Shown here piece by piece: positions 8,459-15,535 of a stretch of 17,293 bases of DNA. Under the pieces are notes generated by a model that saw nothing but the letters and a program-made list of their open reading frames with translations, was not told where the DNA came from and ran no database searches. The DNA is from DATJKD01 sp963728295. Its GTDB lineage: Bacteria > Pseudomonadota > Gammaproteobacteria > Steroidobacterales > Steroidobacteraceae. Where the stretch lies: contig CAVSKB010000023.1 of NCBI GenBank assembly GCA_963728295.1, forward strand, positions 1-17,293. Reading direction: 5' to 3'. The translations under genes were made by a program, and so were the position numbers. Numbering within the stretch: the stretch's first letter is position 1; every line of letters starts with the position of its first letter.

Positions 8459-8599
8459 TCAGCCCGAACCGGCCTCGATCTGGCGGCGCATCGTGTTGAT
8501 GTCCCAGTAGTCCGTGTTCCAGACTGCGACGCCTTGGACGTCGTGGCGGTTCATGGCAGCGATGTAGTCTGCGACGAACTCGCGAGCTGATCTTGCCAT
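8459..8599 (-). CDS. Short hypothetical protein at the head of the leftward operon
   Basis: An ATG at 8597-8599, with GAGGAA about seven bases upstream, opens a 46-residue reading frame (MARSAREFVADYIAAMNRHD... then VWNTDYWDINTMRRQIEAG). The pattern of a hydrophobic helix followed by AMNRHDVQGVAVW resembles the first helices of SnoaL/NTF2-like proteins, but the match is too short to trust. As read, the frame stops at 8459-8461. A one-base insertion near 8465-8470 would continue it as FGLKSVHAPKNMGQVR and stop at 8418-8420, giving an ATGA overlap with the oxidoreductase start, which is the usual sign of coupled genes. It may be a real small protein of about 60 residues or a relic. No function is proposed. 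Confidence 0.4.
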   Translation of the reverse strand: MARSAREFVADYIAAMNRHDVQGVAVWNTDYWDINTMRRQIEAGSG

Positions 8600-8704
8600 G
8601 CAGGGATTCCTCGAGGCTGGAGGCAGCGAGTTTGGTCCGCAGCGGGAGTGCCCGCAAGATCGGGTTGCAACGCAAGTGGCCGTCATCTACCGTTCCAGAG
8701 CAAT
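8600..8704. promoter_or_regulatory. Divergent intergenic region, likely promoters for both directions
   Basis: This 105-base gap separates the leftward operon from the rightward SnoaL-like gene, so it should hold both promoters. For the plus strand, TTGCAA (8665-8670), 17 bases, then TACCGT (8688-8693) is a weak sigma-70-like arrangement about 11 bases before the ATG at 8705. I see no strong inverted repeat or operator. Confidence 0.3.
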
Positions 8705-9622
8705 ATGCTGCGACGCCTCGCCACGCTGATCGTGACGTTGTTCCTGTCGACCGCGGCCGTGGCACAGGAAGCCGCGCCCGATGCCGAGGAGCTGACGAAG
8801 CTCCTCAAGTATTTCCTTGACGGAGCATCGCGCAACGACATCGCCGCGCACGAGCGATTCTGGGCGGAAGACCTCGTCTATACGCGCTCCGTGGGCGTGC
8901 GTACGAACAAGGCCGAGATCCTGGCCGACTTGCGCGCCGGTTCCGACCCGGCCGAACCGCCAACGGCCTACTCGGCCGAGGACATACGCGTCCAGCAGTA
9001 CGGAGACACCGCGATCGTCGCCTTTCGCCTGGTCGGGCGGGTGGGCGGTGCGAACCCTGAGATGCTCAATTTCCTCAACACCGGCACGTTCCTCAAGCGC
9101 CATGGAGAATGGCGCGCCGTCGCCTGGCAGGCCACCCGCGTGCCGCTCGAACCGAAGCAGGAGGCGCCGGTGAACCTCACGCCGGGTGCGACGGCGCGGC
9201 CGGGCCTCGAGGATGAAATCCGGCAGGCCGACGCCGCGTTCTTCCGCGCGTTCTTCGACACTTGCGACGTCGAGACCGTGCGCCGCTACATCGCGGATGA
9301 CTTCGAAATGATCCATGACAAGGGCGGCGTCGTGACCCGCTCAGGCGCGGATTTCGTCAGGATCACGCAGGAGAAATGCAAAAGGCAGGCGGACGGCATC
9401 GATTTCCTCTCGACGCGCAAGCTCGTGCCTGAATCCCTGAAGGTCTACCCGATCCAGGACAACGGCGCGATCGAGATCGGTACCCATACGTTCTATGCGG
9501 TCAAGTCCGGCGCGCCGGATCGCCTGACGGAAACCGGCCAGTTCACGCACTACTGGAAACAAGAGAACGGCCAGTGGAAGTTGTCGCGCGTACTGAGCTA
9601 CGACCACGTGCTCGCGAAATAG
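8705..9622 (+). CDS. Secreted protein with two SnoaL/DUF4440-like (NTF2-fold) domains
   Basis: This 305-residue protein starts with a clear signal peptide (MLRRLATLIVTLFLSTAAVA, cleavage after AVA at about 20), so it is exported. Two similar halves follow. Residues 25-150 (LLKYFLDGASRNDIAAHERFWAEDLVYTR, then a strand ending RHGEWRAVAWQATRVP) and residues 168-305 (ADAAFFRAFFDTCDVETVRRYIADDFEMIHDKGG, ending ENGQWKLSRVLSYDH) both show the helix, 'DD/ED...', and terminal GxW strand layout of the DUF4440/SnoaL-like fold. I chose ATG 8705 over upstream starts because the signal peptide begins exactly there. Such proteins range from ketosteroid-isomerase-like enzymes to ligand-binding proteins; no catalytic residues can be named. 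The DUF5916 barrel gene follows 59 bases downstream on the same strand. Confidence 0.85.
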   Translation: MLRRLATLIVTLFLSTAAVAQEAAPDAEELTKLLKYFLDGASRNDIAAHERFWAEDLVYTRSVGVRTNKAEILADLRAGSDPAEPPTAYSAEDIRVQQYGDTAIVAFRLVGRVGGANPEMLNFLNTGTFLKRHGEWRAVAWQATRVPLEPKQEAPVNLTPGATARPGLEDEIRQADAAFFRAFFDTCDVETVRRYIADDFEMIHDKGGVVTRSGADFVRITQEKCKRQADGIDFLSTRKLVPESLKVYPIQDNGAIEIGTHTFYAVKSGAPDRLTETGQFTHYWKQENGQWKLSRVLSYDHVLAK

Positions 9623-9681
9623 GCACTCCCTGCTTGCCGATTGCCCGTTCGCTGGGCTAGCAGCACTTATATCCGCCCGCC

Positions 9682-11835
9682 ATGCCAGCGCGATCTCTTG
9701 TGACAGCCGCCCTGTGCCTCGCGGCCGCCGGAGCCGCTTCGGAGGTCGCCGAGCCGCCGCGCAAGTCCGTCCGTGCCGTCCGTGTGGAAACGCCGCCGAT
9801 TCTCGATGGGGTGCTCGACGATCCCGCCTGGCAAGAAGCGGCCTCCGTCGAGGACTTTCACATCGTCGTGTCGGACGAATTCGGCAAGCCGGGCGAGCGC
9901 TCGCGCGTCTACCTCGCATTCGATGCCGACAATCTCTACTTCGCCGCGCGCTTCTGGGACTCGAAACCCGACACGATCGTCGCCAAGGTGCTGAGCAAGC
10001 GCGACGCTTCCTTCGGCGAAGACGGCTTTTCGATAACGCTCGATCCCTTCGACCAGGCCCGCGCCGGCTACATGTTCGACGTGAACCCGAACGGAATGCG
10101 CAGCGAAGCGATCTACACCGACACGGATCGCCAGAACTGGGACTGGGAGGGCATCTGGAACGCCGCAGCGCGGATCGACGGAGAAGGCTGGACCGCCGAA
10201 GTCGCGATCCCCGTGAAGACGCTGTCCTTCGATCCCGCGAGTGATGCCTGGGGCGTCAATTTCACGCGCTGGCACGGTGCCGACAACGAGCAGTTCGGCT
10301 GGGTGTCGTACAACCGCGCCCAGAATCTGTCGCGCACGGGATCGATGACGGGGATCGCCGATCTGAATCAAGGGCATGGACTCGACGTGGTTCCGGGCCT
10401 GCGCGTCGGCGCGACGCGCGATTACGCGACCGACGAAGAGGACGAGTTCATCGAGCCGTCGCTCGATGCGTTCTGGAAGATCACGCCGTCGTTGACCGCC
10501 GCGCTCACGCTCAACCCCGATTTCTCCGGCACGACCGCGGACACGCGACAGATCAACCTGACGCGCTTCGACTTGTTCTTCCCGGAGCAGCGCGCCTTCT
10601 TCCTCCAGGATTCGGACATCTTCGAGTTCGGAGGGCTGGAGGAGGAAAGCGGCATTCCGTTCTTTTCGCGGCGCATCGGTCTCGACGACGAGGGCGAGAC
10701 GCTCACGCTCGATGCCGGGCTGAAGCTCACCGGCCGTGCGGGTCCCCTCAACGTCGGCGTCCTCGGCGTGCGCCAGGATGCGGCCGTCGGGCCGGGGTCG
10801 GTGGATCTCTTCGTCGGGCGCGTCGCAGCGAACGTGTTCGAGGAATCGAGCGTCGGCGTCATCGTGACGAGCGGCAATCCCGACCCGCGTGTCGACAACT
10901 CGCTCGTGGGCGTCGACTTCCGCTACCTCAATACGCGCCTGGACGAGGGCCGCAGCATCGAGGCGACGGCCTGGTACCAGCACACCGACACCGAAGGGCT
11001 CTCGGGCGACGGCTCGGCGTACGGGTTCGGTTTCGCCGTGCCGAACAGCGAGGGCTGGAACGGCGAGCTCGTCCACAAGGTGATCGAGGAGAACTATTTC
11101 CCCGCGCTGGGTTTCGCTGCCCGGACGGATTTCGAGGCGACCTTCGCCGAGCTCGGCTACACCTGGCGGCCGGAGAACCACTGGATCCGGCGCGTGGAGA
11201 GCCAGATCGGCGTCGAGGTCGTCGAGCCGATCAATGGCAGCGATCGCAGCCGCGAAGTCGAGCTCCAGCTCGTCGAAGTCGAAAACCAGGCCGCGGACTA
11301 CCTGACACTCACGCACATCTTCATTGAGGACGAGTTCGCGGAGCCGTTCGAGATTTCGGAAGGCGTCGTGATACCCGCGGGCAGCTACACCTACGACCAC
11401 CCCTGTGTATCGCTATACACCGGCGAGCAGCGCGTGCTCGCGACCGAGTCGAGCATTTGCGCGGGCGGTTTCTACGAGGGGCAGATTTTCGTCTTCGAGA
11501 CGAAGACGACCTGGCGACCGAGCGCTCACCTCAAGGTCACGCTCGGCGGCGAGTACAACGACATCGACCTGCCGCAGGGCGACTTCATCACCCGACTCGC
11601 GAGACTGAACTTCGACATCGCGTTCAACACCGCCTGGTCGTGGGACAACTTCGTTCAGTACGACAACGTCTCGGACACCGTCGGACTCAACAGCATCCTG
11701 CGCTGGATCCCGCGAGCGGGGCAGGAGACGGTACTTGTCGTCAACACGCAGCAGGAAGACTTCGACCGTGACGGCCGCTTCCGGTCCTACACCTCGGATG
11801 TCACGCTCAAGCTGAGCTATACGTTCCGCTACTGA
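9682..11835 (+). CDS. CBM9-like / DUF5916 outer-membrane beta-barrel protein
   Basis: This 717-residue exported protein begins with a short signal peptide (MPARSLVTAALCLAAAGAAS). Residues 30-215 resemble the CBM9-like carbohydrate-binding domain: PPILDGVLDDPAWQEA (38-53), RVYLAFDADNLYFAARFWDS, FSITLDPFDQ, and the WTAEVAIPVKTLSF strand. The remainder matches DUF5916: LNPDFSGTTADTRQINLTRF and FFPEQRAFFLQDSDIFEFG are typical, followed by many alternating strands. The C-terminus (LKLSYTFRY) has the terminal aromatic pattern used for outer-membrane barrel insertion. A loop between two cysteines late in the barrel (HPCVSLY ... SSICAGG) could be disulfide-bonded. Family members are of unknown role, often suspected in surface glycan or protein interaction. 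It converges on the aldehyde dehydrogenase gene, leaving 21 bases between the stops. Confidence 0.88.
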   Translation: MPARSLVTAALCLAAAGAASEVAEPPRKSVRAVRVETPPILDGVLDDPAWQEAASVEDFHIVVSDEFGKPGERSRVYLAFDADNLYFAARFWDSKPDTIVAKVLSKRDASFGEDGFSITLDPFDQARAGYMFDVNPNGMRSEAIYTDTDRQNWDWEGIWNAAARIDGEGWTAEVAIPVKTLSFDPASDAWGVNFTRWHGADNEQFGWVSYNRAQNLSRTGSMTGIADLNQGHGLDVVPGLRVGATRDYATDEEDEFIEPSLDAFWKITPSLTAALTLNPDFSGTTADTRQINLTRFDLFFPEQRAFFLQDSDIFEFGGLEEESGIPFFSRRIGLDDEGETLTLDAGLKLTGRAGPLNVGVLGVRQDAAVGPGSVDLFVGRVAANVFEESSVGVIVTSGNPDPRVDNSLVGVDFRYLNTRLDEGRSIEATAWYQHTDTEGLSGDGSAYGFGFAVPNSEGWNGELVHKVIEENYFPALGFAARTDFEATFAELGYTWRPENHWIRRVESQIGVEVVEPINGSDRSREVELQLVEVENQAADYLTLTHIFIEDEFAEPFEISEGVVIPAGSYTYDHPCVSLYTGEQRVLATESSICAGGFYEGQIFVFETKTTWRPSAHLKVTLGGEYNDIDLPQGDFITRLARLNFDIAFNTAWSWDNFVQYDNVSDTVGLNSILRWIPRAGQETVLVVNTQQEDFDRDGRFRSYTSDVTLKLSYTFRY

Positions 11836-11856
11836 GGGCGACGGACACATCGCCGT

Positions 11857-13215
11857 CTATCGGTTCTCCTGTATGTAGATTGCGCGCTCGTGAGAGAACG
11901 CTTTGAACCCGAAGACCCCATGATAACTGCCCATGCCGCTTTGATTGACGCCACCGAATGGCAACTGGTTCTCCAGATAGTGAGAGAAGAATCCGTTTAT
12001 CGTTACGCCGCCCGATGAAGTTCTGCTGAGTACTCTGTCGATGTTGTCTTGATTGTTGCTGTAAATGTAGAGCGCCAAAGGCTTGCCACGGCCCGAGATG
12101 TATTCGATGACATCATCGATGCTCTTGTAACTCAGGACAGGCACGACCGGCCCGAAGACTTCCTCCTGCATGATCAGCATGTCAGGAGTTACATCCGTGA
12201 GCATCGTTGGATGGATCGTGCGGTCGGCTTCTTCCAGAGTGCCGCCGACAGCAACCTTGGCGCCCTTATCAACGGCATCATCGAAGAGTTTCTTGATTCG
12301 GGCGAAATTCTGATCATTGACGATCTGGGCGATACTTTCCTTCTTGATGCTCCCGTCGTCCCGGTAGAGGTTCTGCCTTACCTTGGCTCGAAACTCCTCA
12401 ATCAAGCCATCCTTCTGCTGCTCCTTGATGAATACATAGTCGGGGCAGATACAGGCTTGCCCTCCGTTGAATTGCTTGGCTGCCGCCAAATCACCGGCAA
12501 TCTTCCGCAGATCTGCGTCTTCATCGACGATGACAGGAGATTTGCCTCCCAATTCCAGGGTTACAGTGGCCAAATGCTTCGCCGCCGCCGCCATGACCAA
12601 CTTTCCTACCCGCGTGCTTCCCGTGAAGAAAATGTGGTTGAACGGAAGCTCGAGCAAGGCGGTTGCCACATCTACACCCCCTTCAAACAAGGCAACCTCC
12701 CTTTCATCGAACGACTCCTTGATGATCTTGGCGGCTACTGCCGCAGTGGCCGGACACAGGTCGGTGAGCTTGACCATGCAGCAGTTTCCGGCCGCGATGG
12801 CTGCCGCGAGAGGGCCCATGACCAATCCGAGCGGAAAGTTCCAGGGGCCCAATATGAGGCATACGCCTCTCGCCTCGTAGACGATTTTCGCTCTGTCGCT
12901 CTTGTTCAAGGACGGAACTACTTCGATCGGCTTCATCCATTCGTCGAGATTGCTGATGTTCCTCTCGATATTGGCGATCACGTTCAGGAATTCGGTGACT
13001 TTTATTTCATTTTCAGGCTTGCGAGTGTCTTGTTTCACTGCCGCCAGAATGTCATCGCCGTGAGCTTCCACCGCCGATTTCAACTTCCGCAGCTTTTCTT
13101 TCCGTTGCTCGGCGGTAGTGGCTTTCATCTCCCACTGATGAGCTCGCTGTAAAGCAAAAATCCGCTCCACATCTGCGAATACGCCTTGAGTTTTCTGCCT
13201 GGCAGGAGTGGACAC
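11857..13215 (-). CDS. Aldehyde dehydrogenase, class-3 / coniferyl-aldehyde type
   Basis: This NAD(P)-dependent oxidoreductase converts an aldehyde to the carboxylic acid. At 452 residues it has the short length of the ALDH3 group, which oxidises fatty or aromatic aldehydes. Visible signatures are GPWNFPLGLVMGPLAAAIAAGN (123-144), FFTGSTRVGK (196-205), the general-base glutamate E221 in TLELGGKSP, the catalytic cysteine C255 in NGGQACICPDY, EEVFGPVVPV (351-360), and the C-terminal LPFGGVNQSGMGSYHG. The start is GTG at 13213-13215 because GGAGG lies seven bases upstream; an upstream in-frame extension lacks family similarity. Where families normally read KPSE this protein has KLTD (149-152). 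Its base composition is clearly more A+T-rich than its neighbours (one sampled 60-base line is about half G+C), which hints at transfer from another genome. Confidence 0.93.
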   Translation of the reverse strand: MSTPARQKTQGVFADVERIFALQRAHQWEMKATTAEQRKEKLRKLKSAVEAHGDDILAAVKQDTRKPENEIKVTEFLNVIANIERNISNLDEWMKPIEVVPSLNKSDRAKIVYEARGVCLILGPWNFPLGLVMGPLAAAIAAGNCCMVKLTDLCPATAAVAAKIIKESFDEREVALFEGGVDVATALLELPFNHIFFTGSTRVGKLVMAAAAKHLATVTLELGGKSPVIVDEDADLRKIAGDLAAAKQFNGGQACICPDYVFIKEQQKDGLIEEFRAKVRQNLYRDDGSIKKESIAQIVNDQNFARIKKLFDDAVDKGAKVAVGGTLEEADRTIHPTMLTDVTPDMLIMQEEVFGPVVPVLSYKSIDDVIEYISGRGKPLALYIYSNNQDNIDRVLSRTSSGGVTINGFFSHYLENQLPFGGVNQSGMGSYHGVFGFKAFSHERAIYIQENR

Positions 13216-13216
13216 A

Positions 13217-13387
13217 GTATTTCCTCCATTCAATGAGCGTCGCGCGGGAAATGGTCCCGGACATCGTCCGATCGCCCTTGGCGAAGGCAGTGATGTAGCG
13301 AATTTCCTCGTTTGTCGCAAATGGATAGGAGATCCAGAGTCCTTTTTCCTTCGGGACCGGCAACGTCACTTCGCTGCCGGCCAACAT
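13217..13387 (-). CDS. Possible small or remnant reading frame upstream of the aldehyde dehydrogenase
   Basis: From ATG 13385-13387 the minus strand reads MLAGSEVTLPVPKEKGLWIS, then YPFATNEEIRYITAFAKGD and onward, with a protein-like composition up to the aldehyde dehydrogenase ribosome site. The open frame continues to 13052 over the dehydrogenase gene in another frame, which cannot be genuine along its whole length. A one-base change near 13235-13245 would end it at the TGA lying just ahead of the GGAGG site. I do not recognise a family. It may be a decayed gene end, a short upstream gene, or chance. Confidence 0.2.
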
Positions 13388-13413
13388 CGGACTCGACAAC
13401 GTCTCGATCCGTG

Positions 13414-13429
13414 TGCTAACTTTTTAGCA
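13414..13429. promoter_or_regulatory. Inverted-repeat operator candidate for the BlaI-type repressor
   Basis: TGCTAA-CTTT-TTAGCA is a perfect 6+6 inverted repeat with a 4-base spacer, in an otherwise G+C-rich setting. It lies 30 bases ahead of the preferred repressor start (GTG 13459) and touches an ATG at 13429. BlaI/MecI proteins are dimers that repress their own operon from short palindromes in the promoter, so autoregulation here is a reasonable inference. The repeat is not the classical TACA/TGTA box. I saw no second copy near the downstream genes. Confidence 0.5.
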
Positions 13430-13458
13430 TGCCGGCATTCGTCGAGGGACCAGACCCC

Positions 13459-13839
13459 GTGACCCATGAATCCCTGAGCCGCCGCGAGCGGCAGATCATG
13501 GACATCGTGTATCGCCGCGGCCAGGCGACCGCTGCGCAGATCCTGGCCGAAATGTCGGATCCGCCGAGCTACTCGGCGATCCGCGCGCTGCTGCGCATCC
13601 TGGTCGATAAGAAGCACTTGCAGCACCGCGAGGACGGGCCGCGATACGTCTATTCACCGACCGTGCCGCGGCAGAAGGCGCGTGCGCGCGCGCTTGCGCG
13701 GGTGGTCGACACCTTCTTCGACGGATCGGCGCTGAGTGCGGCCTCCGCGTTGCTCGGCTCGTCGCAGCGGAAGCTGACCAAGGACGAGCTGGACGAGTTG
13801 AGCGCGCTGATCGACGCCGCACGCAAGCGAGGGCCATGA
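13459..13839 (+). CDS. BlaI/MecI/CopY-family transcriptional repressor
   Basis: This is a small winged-helix repressor of about 126 residues. LSRRERQIMDIVYRRGQATA and AAQILAEMSDPPSYSAIRALLRILVDKKHL form the helix-turn-helix and recognition helix; HREDGPRYVYSPTVPR is the wing. RALARVVDTFFDGSALSAASALLG is the C-terminal dimerisation part, the region cut by the partner protease in the classical system. I prefer GTG 13459, because GAGGGA sits nine bases upstream; ATG 13429 is in frame but has no ribosome site and lies inside the palindrome. The stop overlaps an ATGA at 13836-13839 with the M56 peptidase gene, a coupling typical of blaI-blaR1 pairs. It should repress the three-gene operon until the peptidase is activated. 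Confidence 0.9.
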   Translation: MTHESLSRRERQIMDIVYRRGQATAAQILAEMSDPPSYSAIRALLRILVDKKHLQHREDGPRYVYSPTVPRQKARARALARVVDTFFDGSALSAASALLGSSQRKLTKDELDELSALIDAARKRGP

Positions 13840-13841
13840 CC

Positions 13842-15493
13842 ATGTTCGATGCATTGACCGTCTCGGCCTTCGCGTTGAAGACCGGTCTGCTGATCGCCGC
13901 AGTCGGCGTCGTGGTCCTGCTCACGGCGAAGCGATCAGCGGCGTGGCGGCATTTCCTCTGGACCTCCGCGCTCGCGCTCTCGCTCCTGATGCCGATCGCG
14001 GTCGTGTCCGTGCCCTCCTCCCTGCAACTCACTCTGCCCTGGCCGGCCGCGCGGTCATCTGCGCTCAGCGAGCCCGCTCTCCTCACGGCCGGCGCCCACC
14101 GGGCCGGCGCGGAGCCCGCGATTGTCGCCCCGCGAAATAACGAACCCTCGAGCGCGGAACTCCGGACGCGCACGGCATGGCCGACAGTGATGATCGTCTG
14201 GCTCATCGGCGCATTGATCGTGTGGCTGCGCAATGCGCTCGCTCACGTCGGATTGAGGCGCTGGGCTCGCAAGGCGCGGCCCGGGCTTTCCCTGGCGTGG
14301 GAGGCGACGCTCCGTCGCGTGGGGAGCGACGCGGGATTCGGCAGGCACTTGCGTGTGCTCGAGTCCGACCACGCGACGAGTCCCTGCACCTGGGGACTCG
14401 TGCGGCCGGTCGTGCTGCTCCCCGCCGCGGGCGCCGACTGGCCCGAGCCGCAGCGTCGCTTCGCCCTGCTGCACGAGCTTGCGCATGTCCGTCGGCTCGA
14501 CTACCTCACGACGCAGATCGCGAGCCTGGCGTGCGCGGTGCATTGGTATAACCCGCTCGTGTGGCTCGCCGCCGTCCAGGCGAGAAAGCTCCAGGAACAG
14601 GCTTGCGACGACGTCGTACTGAACGCCGGCGAAACGCCGTCGGATTATGCGCAGTTCCTGGTCGGCATCGCCGGTGCGCGGCGCCTGTCGCTGGAAATCC
14701 CAGCCGCCGTCGGTATGGTCCAGCGCTCGCAGCTGCACGGCCGCGTGACCGCGATCCTCGACGCGACGAGAGCACGCGTGCCCCTGAGCCGCGTGGCGCT
14801 TCTCATCGCGCTCGCACCGCTTGCCGGCCTGATGATCGTGCTCGCCGCCGTCTCGGCGGTGGCCTCCCCCGTCACGCTCGAGCCCGGGCGTCCCTTGGCG
14901 GTGTCGTTCAGCGCGGTCGAGCTGCGCAATGGCGGCACGGTGAACCTGATTCACGGACCCTCGCAGCGCGTCACGTTGCTCAAGGGCGATCCGGAGCAGA
15001 TCGCGATCACCATCGGCGCAGACGGCCGGCTAGTGATCGATCGATGCCCGAAGCATTGCCCGCGCGGGCACGACCTTGAGGTCGAAGTCGAGACGCCCGG
15101 CCTCGCGGCAATCGCGGTTGCGGAAGGCGGCACGATCCAGAGCCGCGGCGAATTCCCGTTGCAACCGGAGATCCGCGTCGGCGTCAGCCAGGGCGGCACG
15201 ATCGACATCCGCTCGATGCCGGTCGCGAACGTCACGGCTTCGGTGTATAGCGGCGGCCGGATTTTCACCCAGGCGGGAGCCGCCTTGTCCGCCAAGGTCG
15301 AGCAAGGCGGCAACGTCACGTATTGGGGCGATCCCGTCGTCAAATCATCGGTTCGATTCGGTGGCGTCGTCGTCAAGGGCACCGCCACCGACGTCGACCG
15401 GCCGCTTGCGGACTTGGGCTCGAAGGTCCTCCGCCGGTGCCTCCGATTCCTCCCGTGCCTGCGGTTCCCGCGATTCAACCGATCAGTCGTTGA
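13842..15493 (+). CDS. BlaR1-like M56 membrane metallopeptidase with GIN/DUF2807-like C-terminal domain, one late frame shift
   Basis: This is a signal-transducing zinc protease of family M56, expected to cleave the BlaI-type repressor. Hydrophobic spans lie near 7-28, 40-57, 112-129 and 318-342. The zinc site is HELAH (211-215), with the third ligand in EQACDD (E252). After the last membrane span there is no penicillin-binding domain. Instead residues 345-515 are a repetitive beta domain with GG turns near 364, 429, 451, 471, 489 and 507, as in GIN/DUF2807 proteins, and a CPKHC loop. ATG 13842 has GAGGG eight bases upstream; ATG 13836 is two bases from it. As read, the frame runs to 15533 with an arginine/cysteine-rich tail. 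Adding one C near 15428 gives a proline-rich tail (PPPVPPIPPVPAVPA) ending at 15491-15493, which is far more natural. Confidence 0.85.
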
Positions 15494-15535
15494 CCTGCCC
15501 CGCAGAGCAGCCATGCCGGTTCAGGGAGAGTGACG

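Noticed and set aside
9667..11400. Minus-strand open frame of about 577 codons opposite the DUF5916 gene
   Set aside because: Antisense shadow; it lacks recognisable motifs, while the plus strand has a signal peptide and barrel C-terminus.
11836..11856. Small inverted repeat (GGCGA ... TCGCC) between the convergent DUF5916 and aldehyde dehydrogenase stops
   Set aside because: Arms of only five bases and no T tract; too weak to call a terminator.
13429..13458. ATG 13429 as the repressor start
   Set aside because: No ribosome site upstream and it lies at the edge of the palindrome; GTG 13459 has GAGGGA at proper distance.
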